Of a DNA stretch of 8,528 nucleotides, positions 5,733-8,528 are shown one piece after another. Position 1 is the first letter of the stretch. Each line of letters starts with the position of its first letter. The stretch lies in contig JAKLHH010000265.1 in NCBI GenBank assembly GCA_022710245.1, forward strand, positions 1-8,528, read 5' to 3'. The position numbers were made by a program, and so were the translations under genes. Origin of the DNA: Myxococcota bacterium (GTDB lineage: Bacteria; Myxococcota; Polyangia; GCA-2747355; JAKLHH01). Under the pieces are notes generated by a model. That model ran no database searches. It was not told the origin of the DNA and was given only the letters and a program-made list of their open reading frames with translations.

Positions 5733-7768
5733 GACGCGACCTCGGTGTCTGTGGCTCGGCCGCTGCCGGAGCAGCAACCGCCATCCAGGTGGCGCGGAGC
5801 GCGGGCGACGGGACGGGCCGCGGGCGGCGGCTGGAGGGCGAGCTGGGCGCCGGTCAGCGGGCGCAGCCGGTGCGAGCGCCAGGTGCCCTGCCGCGTGATC
5901 AGCGACCAGCGCACCAGCGCGAGCGGCCCATCGACGAGGATGCCGCGGGCGCCCTTCGCCTCCAGCGCGGCGAGCTCGCGCTCGACCTGGGCCCGGAGCT
6001 CGGGGGTGAGCGGGTCGGGCAGCGGGTCGCAGGTGAGCTCGAGGACGCGGTGGCCGAGGGCGGCGGCGAGCGCGGCCTGCGGCGAGCCCGCCCGGACGGC
6101 GACGGTGGTCGGCGCCGCGGCGGGCAGCCGGGCCGCGCGCTCGCGGATCAGCTCGTCGACGCAGGTGGCGAGGAAGCCGGCCTTGCCCACCGCCTCCTTC
6201 GCCATCTGGCAGAGGGTGACGATGACCGGCGCGCGCGCGAGCACCTCCACGCCGGGGTGGGGCGTGCCCATCAGCACGCCGGCGCCCTCGAGGCCCACGT
6301 GGGCCATCACCTGCAGCGCGGCGCGGATCGGCTCGGCCAGCTCGAGGGGCCTGAGCGCGCGGCCGCCCGTGAGCTGGAGCTCGAGGAGCGGCCCGACCCA
6401 GAGGACGGGCTGACCCGGCCTGGCAGCCGGCAGGCCGTGCTGCGCGAGCCAGGCCGACGCGTCGAGGCGCGCGGCGGGCTGCGCGACCATCCAGCGCAGC
6501 AGGTCGAGCGAGGTGCGCTGCCCCTCCGCGCCGACCAGCTCGGCCGGCGCGGCGAGCGCGAGCGGCGGGAGCGAGGCGAGCTCGGCGAGGAAGTCCTCGA
6601 CGGCGCGGCGTGGTCCCTCGGGGCCGGGCGCGGGCGCGACGAAGCGCACGCGTTTGCCGTCGAGGCCGATCAGGTCAAGGAGAGCGCTGGCGCGCTGGAC
6701 CGCGTCCCGCGCCGGGTCCTCGGCGCCGCGCAGGCGGCAGGTCTCCTGGTGGCGGCCGAGGACGAGGACCGCGCGGTGGCCGCGGGCGATCGCGGCGAGG
6801 AGCAGCGGGACCGTCGCTCGCCCGGTGCAGGGGAGCTCCACGAGGTGCGCGGCCGTGACACCCGCAGACGCGAGGTTCGCCCGCCCGCAGGCGAGGACCA
6901 GCGCCTGGCCCGCCTCGGGCGCGGGCGCGGAGAGCGTGGCCCAGTCGTGAGGCGCGCGCTGATCGATGGCGCCCGTCGGGCAGGCGCCGACGCAGGCGCC
7001 GCAGCCGCGGCAGTGCTCGGCCGGGATGGCCGCGGCCCTGACGCCGCTCGCGCGGAGCGCGACGCGCGCCACCGCGAAGGGGCAGGCCTCCTCGCAGGCG
7101 CCGCAGCCGAGGCAGCGCTGCTCGTCGACGGCGCAGGTGGCCGTGGCGAAGTCACGCTCCCAGATGCGGTAGCCCGCGGCGGTGCGCTGCGCGGCGATGT
7201 TGCCGGTCGGGCAGATCTCGGCGCAGGCGCCGCAGCCCACGCACTCGTCGGGCGGCTGCTCGAGGAAGGCGGCGACCGCCTTGGTCGAGCCGCGGCTGTG
7301 GGTGGTGATCGCCGCGGTGGCGTAGCTCTCGCAGACCCGGGTGCAGAGCCCGCAGAGGATGCACGCGTCGGCCTCGGCGTCGACGTCGAGCCCGTCCGTG
7401 ACCGCGCCGTACCGCGCCGCCAGGGCCTGGATCTCCTCGGCGCCCGGGCAGCGCGCGGCGAGGAGCGAGAGCACCTGCCGCCGCGCTCGCTCCACGCGCG
7501 GGCTCTTCGTGGAGACCTGCAGCCCGGCGGAGGCCGAGTAGAGGCAGGCGGTCATCAGGCCGCTCCAGCCCTTCCAGTCGGGGTGGCCGACCTCGACCAG
7601 ACAGAGCCGGCAGGCGCCCATCGGCTCCAGCGCCGGGTGCTCGCAGAGGGTCGGGATCTCGATGCCCGCCTCGCGCGCGACCTGCAGCAGGGTGGTGCCC
7701 GGCGCGGCCTGCAGCGTGCGGCCGTCGATGGTCAGCGTGATCTTGTCGATCGTGGTCGCGGCGCTCAC
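5729..7768 (-). CDS. NuoG/HydA-N-like, four-ferredoxin, MvhD-like fusion protein with degenerate CCG-like C-terminus
   Basis: The protein has 679 residues from a GTG start (GTGA overlap with the preceding stop, GGAGGT in front). Residues 8-80: NuoG/HoxU/HydA-type 2Fe-2S domain (C42, C53, C56, C75). Residues 92-120: position of the NuoG His-Cys3 cluster, but only C107 remains. Residues 134-268: four 4Fe-4S motifs (C136/139/142/146, C176/179/182/186, C219/222/225/229, C253/256/259/263). Residues 288-397: MvhD/FrhD-like, with LACGRAN, LPCTGRA and GRHQETCRLRGAE keeping three of the family cysteines (C294, C314, C344). Residues about 454-646 resemble two tandem CCG (HdrB/HdrD) domains without the ligating cysteines. 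The tail carries GGCCSGSG (663-670). No molybdopterin or hydrogenase domain follows. It probably links the SoxA-like protein to the NuoF-like flavin subunit as an electron wire. The open frame extends upstream to 8374, but that part is antisense-like shadow over the NuoF gene. Confidence 0.83.
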   Translation of the reverse strand: MSAATTIDKITLTIDGRTLQAAPGTTLLQVAREAGIEIPTLCEHPALEPMGACRLCLVEVGHPDWKGWSGLMTACLYSASAGLQVSTKSPRVERARRQVLSLLAARCPGAEEIQALAARYGAVTDGLDVDAEADACILCGLCTRVCESYATAAITTHSRGSTKAVAAFLEQPPDECVGCGACAEICPTGNIAAQRTAAGYRIWERDFATATCAVDEQRCLGCGACEEACPFAVARVALRASGVRAAAIPAEHCRGCGACVGACPTGAIDQRAPHDWATLSAPAPEAGQALVLACGRANLASAGVTAAHLVELPCTGRATVPLLLAAIARGHRAVLVLGRHQETCRLRGAEDPARDAVQRASALLDLIGLDGKRVRFVAPAPGPEGPRRAVEDFLAELASLPPLALAAPAELVGAEGQRTSLDLLRWMVAQPAARLDASAWLAQHGLPAARPGQPVLWVGPLLELQLTGGRALRPLELAEPIRAALQVMAHVGLEGAGVLMGTPHPGVEVLARAPVIVTLCQMAKEAVGKAGFLATCVDELIRERAARLPAAAPTTVAVRAGSPQAALAAALGHRVLELTCDPLPDPLTPELRAQVERELAALEAKGARGILVDGPLALVRWSLITRQGTWRSHRLRPLTGAQLALQPPPAARPVARAPRHLDGGCCSGSGRATDTEVAS
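5739..5743 (-). promoter_or_regulatory. Shine-Dalgarno for the SoxA/HcnB-like gene
   Basis: GAGGT at 5743-5739 on the minus strand, six bases before the ATG at 5732-5730, lies within the last codons of the preceding gene. It supports the start at 5732 over the upstream in-frame ATG at 5777. Confidence 0.65.
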
Positions 7769-8528
7769 TGGGCACCTCCGGCGCGCGCCACCGAGCCGAC
7801 GTCGATGGCCTCGTGCTGGCAGACCGAGCGGCAGACACCGCACTTCGTGCAGAGCGCCTGGTCGACCACGTGCTTCTCCTTCTTCTTCCCGCTGATGGCG
7901 GCGGCCGGGCAGGGCTTGACGCAGAGCAGGCAGCCGGTGCAGCGGTCGTTGATCTCGTAGCGGATGAGCGGCTTGCAGACGCCGGCCGGGCAGCGCCCCT
8001 CGAGGTGGGCGCGGTACTCGTCCCGGAAGTAGCGCAGCGTGGAGAGCACCGGGTTGGCGGCGCTCTTGCCCAGGCCGCAGAGCGAGTTCTCGCACATGCC
8101 GGCGCCGAGCTCCTCGATCGCCGCCAGGTCCGCCTCGCTCGCCTCGCCGCGGGTCACCTTGCCGAGGAGGTGCGAGAGCTGCGGCAGGCCGAGGCGGCAG
8201 GGCACGCACTTGCCGCAGGACTCCTGCTGCAGGAAGTCGACGAAGTAGCGGGCCACGTCGACCATGCAGGTGCGGTCGTCCATCACGATCATGCCGCCCG
8301 AGCCCATCATCGAGCCGGCGTCGGTGAGCGCGTCGAAGTCGATGGGGAGGCCGAGCTGGGACTCGGGGAGGCACCCGCCCGAGGGGCCGCCCGTCTGCAC
8401 GGCCTTGAAGGTCCGCCCCGGGCGTACGCCGCCGCCGAGCTCGAAGATCAGCTGGCGCAGCGTGGTGCCCATCGGCACCTCGACCAGGCCGGTCCGCTGC
8501 ACCTGGCCGACCAGCGAGAAGGCCTTGG
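7765..8528 (-). CDS. NuoF/HydB-type NADH oxidoreductase subunit with C-terminal 2x[4Fe-4S], C-terminal part
   Basis: The gene runs in from the right edge (first whole codon at 8526-8524) and gives 253 residues up to TGA at 7767-7765. Visible in order: the end of the flavin domain and the SLBB region (VEVPMGTTLRQLI, then GGPSGGCLP); the NuoF N3-type 4Fe-4S site ESCGKCVPCR with the fourth cysteine in ENSLCGLG (C104, C107, C110, C150, counting from the window edge); CPAGVCKPLI; and a two-cluster ferredoxin tail (C196/199/202/206 and C226/229/232/236). Complex I NuoF lacks this tail. It is typical of HydB/HndC of electron-bifurcating hydrogenases and of some NAD-linked formate dehydrogenases. The FMN/NADH-binding N-terminus is outside the window, and a NuoE-like gene may lie before it. 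Role: NAD(P)(H) reaction site of the complex. The stop overlaps the next start as GTGA. The GTG at 8502 is internal, since family sequence continues to the edge. Confidence 0.9.
   Translation of the reverse strand, partial: KAFSLVGQVQRTGLVEVPMGTTLRQLIFELGGGVRPGRTFKAVQTGGPSGGCLPESQLGLPIDFDALTDAGSMMGSGGMIVMDDRTCMVDVARYFVDFLQQESCGKCVPCRLGLPQLSHLLGKVTRGEASEADLAAIEELGAGMCENSLCGLGKSAANPVLSTLRYFRDEYRAHLEGRCPAGVCKPLIRYEINDRCTGCLLCVKPCPAAAISGKKKEKHVVDQALCTKCGVCRSVCQHEAIDVGSVARAGGAQ
7774..7779 (-). promoter_or_regulatory. Shine-Dalgarno for the NuoG/MvhD-like gene
   Basis: GGAGGT at 7779-7774 on the minus strand, five bases before the GTG at 7768-7766. It selects this GTG as start: it sits exactly where the recognisable 2Fe-2S domain begins, although the frame stays open 200 codons further upstream. 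Confidence 0.72.

Noticed and set aside
3645..6413. 922-codon plus-strand open frame opposite the SoxA-like and NuoG-like genes
   Set aside because: The translation is a monotone of Ala, Arg, Glu, Gly, His and Val without domains. It is antisense to two genes with clear Fe-S and nucleotide-binding motifs; high GC keeps such frames open.
5789..7960. 723-codon plus-strand open frame opposite the NuoG-like gene
   Set aside because: Same low-information composition, no motif, and fully antisense to a well-supported gene.
7769..8374. N-terminal extension of the NuoG-like reading frame up to 8374
   Set aside because: This part is out-of-frame sequence of the NuoF-like gene (Arg/Pro-rich). The GTG at 7768 has a Shine-Dalgarno box and coincides with the domain start.

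Overview
The window is GC-rich throughout, with strong G/C preference at third codon positions and long spurious antisense frames. Together with the secreted SBBP-propeller lipoprotein and the SUMF1/FGE-type domain protein, this suggests a high-GC Deltaproteobacteria/Myxococcota-like bacterium. That assignment is inference; there is no rRNA or other taxonomic marker.

Left part (1-2373, plus strand): the 3' end of a formylglycine-generating-enzyme-like (FGE/SUMF1) protein; a 476-base gap holding a short direct repeat and a decayed remnant of a processive family 2 glycosyltransferase; then an intact gene for a lipoprotein-like secreted protein built of seven SBBP-type propeller repeats. A 112-base gap separates this gene from a convergent operon.

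Right part (8528-2486, minus strand, read right to left): four tightly coupled redox genes. They are (a) the C-terminal two thirds of a NuoF/HydB-type NADH-oxidoreductase subunit carrying two extra 4Fe-4S clusters; (b) a 679-residue protein combining a NuoG/HydA-type 2Fe-2S N-terminus, four 4Fe-4S motifs, an MvhD-like domain and a C-terminal part that looks like cysteine-depleted CCG (HdrB/HdrD-type) domains; (c) a 693-residue HcnB/SoxA-type FAD/NAD protein with its own 2Fe-2S domain, an internal 2x[4Fe-4S] ferredoxin insert and a BFD-type 2Fe-2S domain; (d) a 391-residue HcnC/SoxB-type amine or amino-acid oxidising flavoprotein (DAO family). The junctions are GTGA, ATGA and an 11-base overlap, each with a good Shine-Dalgarno sequence.

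The most economical reading is one membrane-free complex. The DAO subunit would oxidise a C-N bond of an amino, imino or N-methyl acid. Electrons would pass through the FAD/NAD/Fe-S subunit and the multi-cluster fusion protein to the NuoF/HydB flavin and NAD. The HydB-like ferredoxin tail and the MvhD/CCG-like parts recall electron-bifurcating or confurcating enzymes, so flavin-based bifurcation is possible but unproven. Substrate and direction cannot be read from the sequence. This operon is the best candidate for an undescribed system here.
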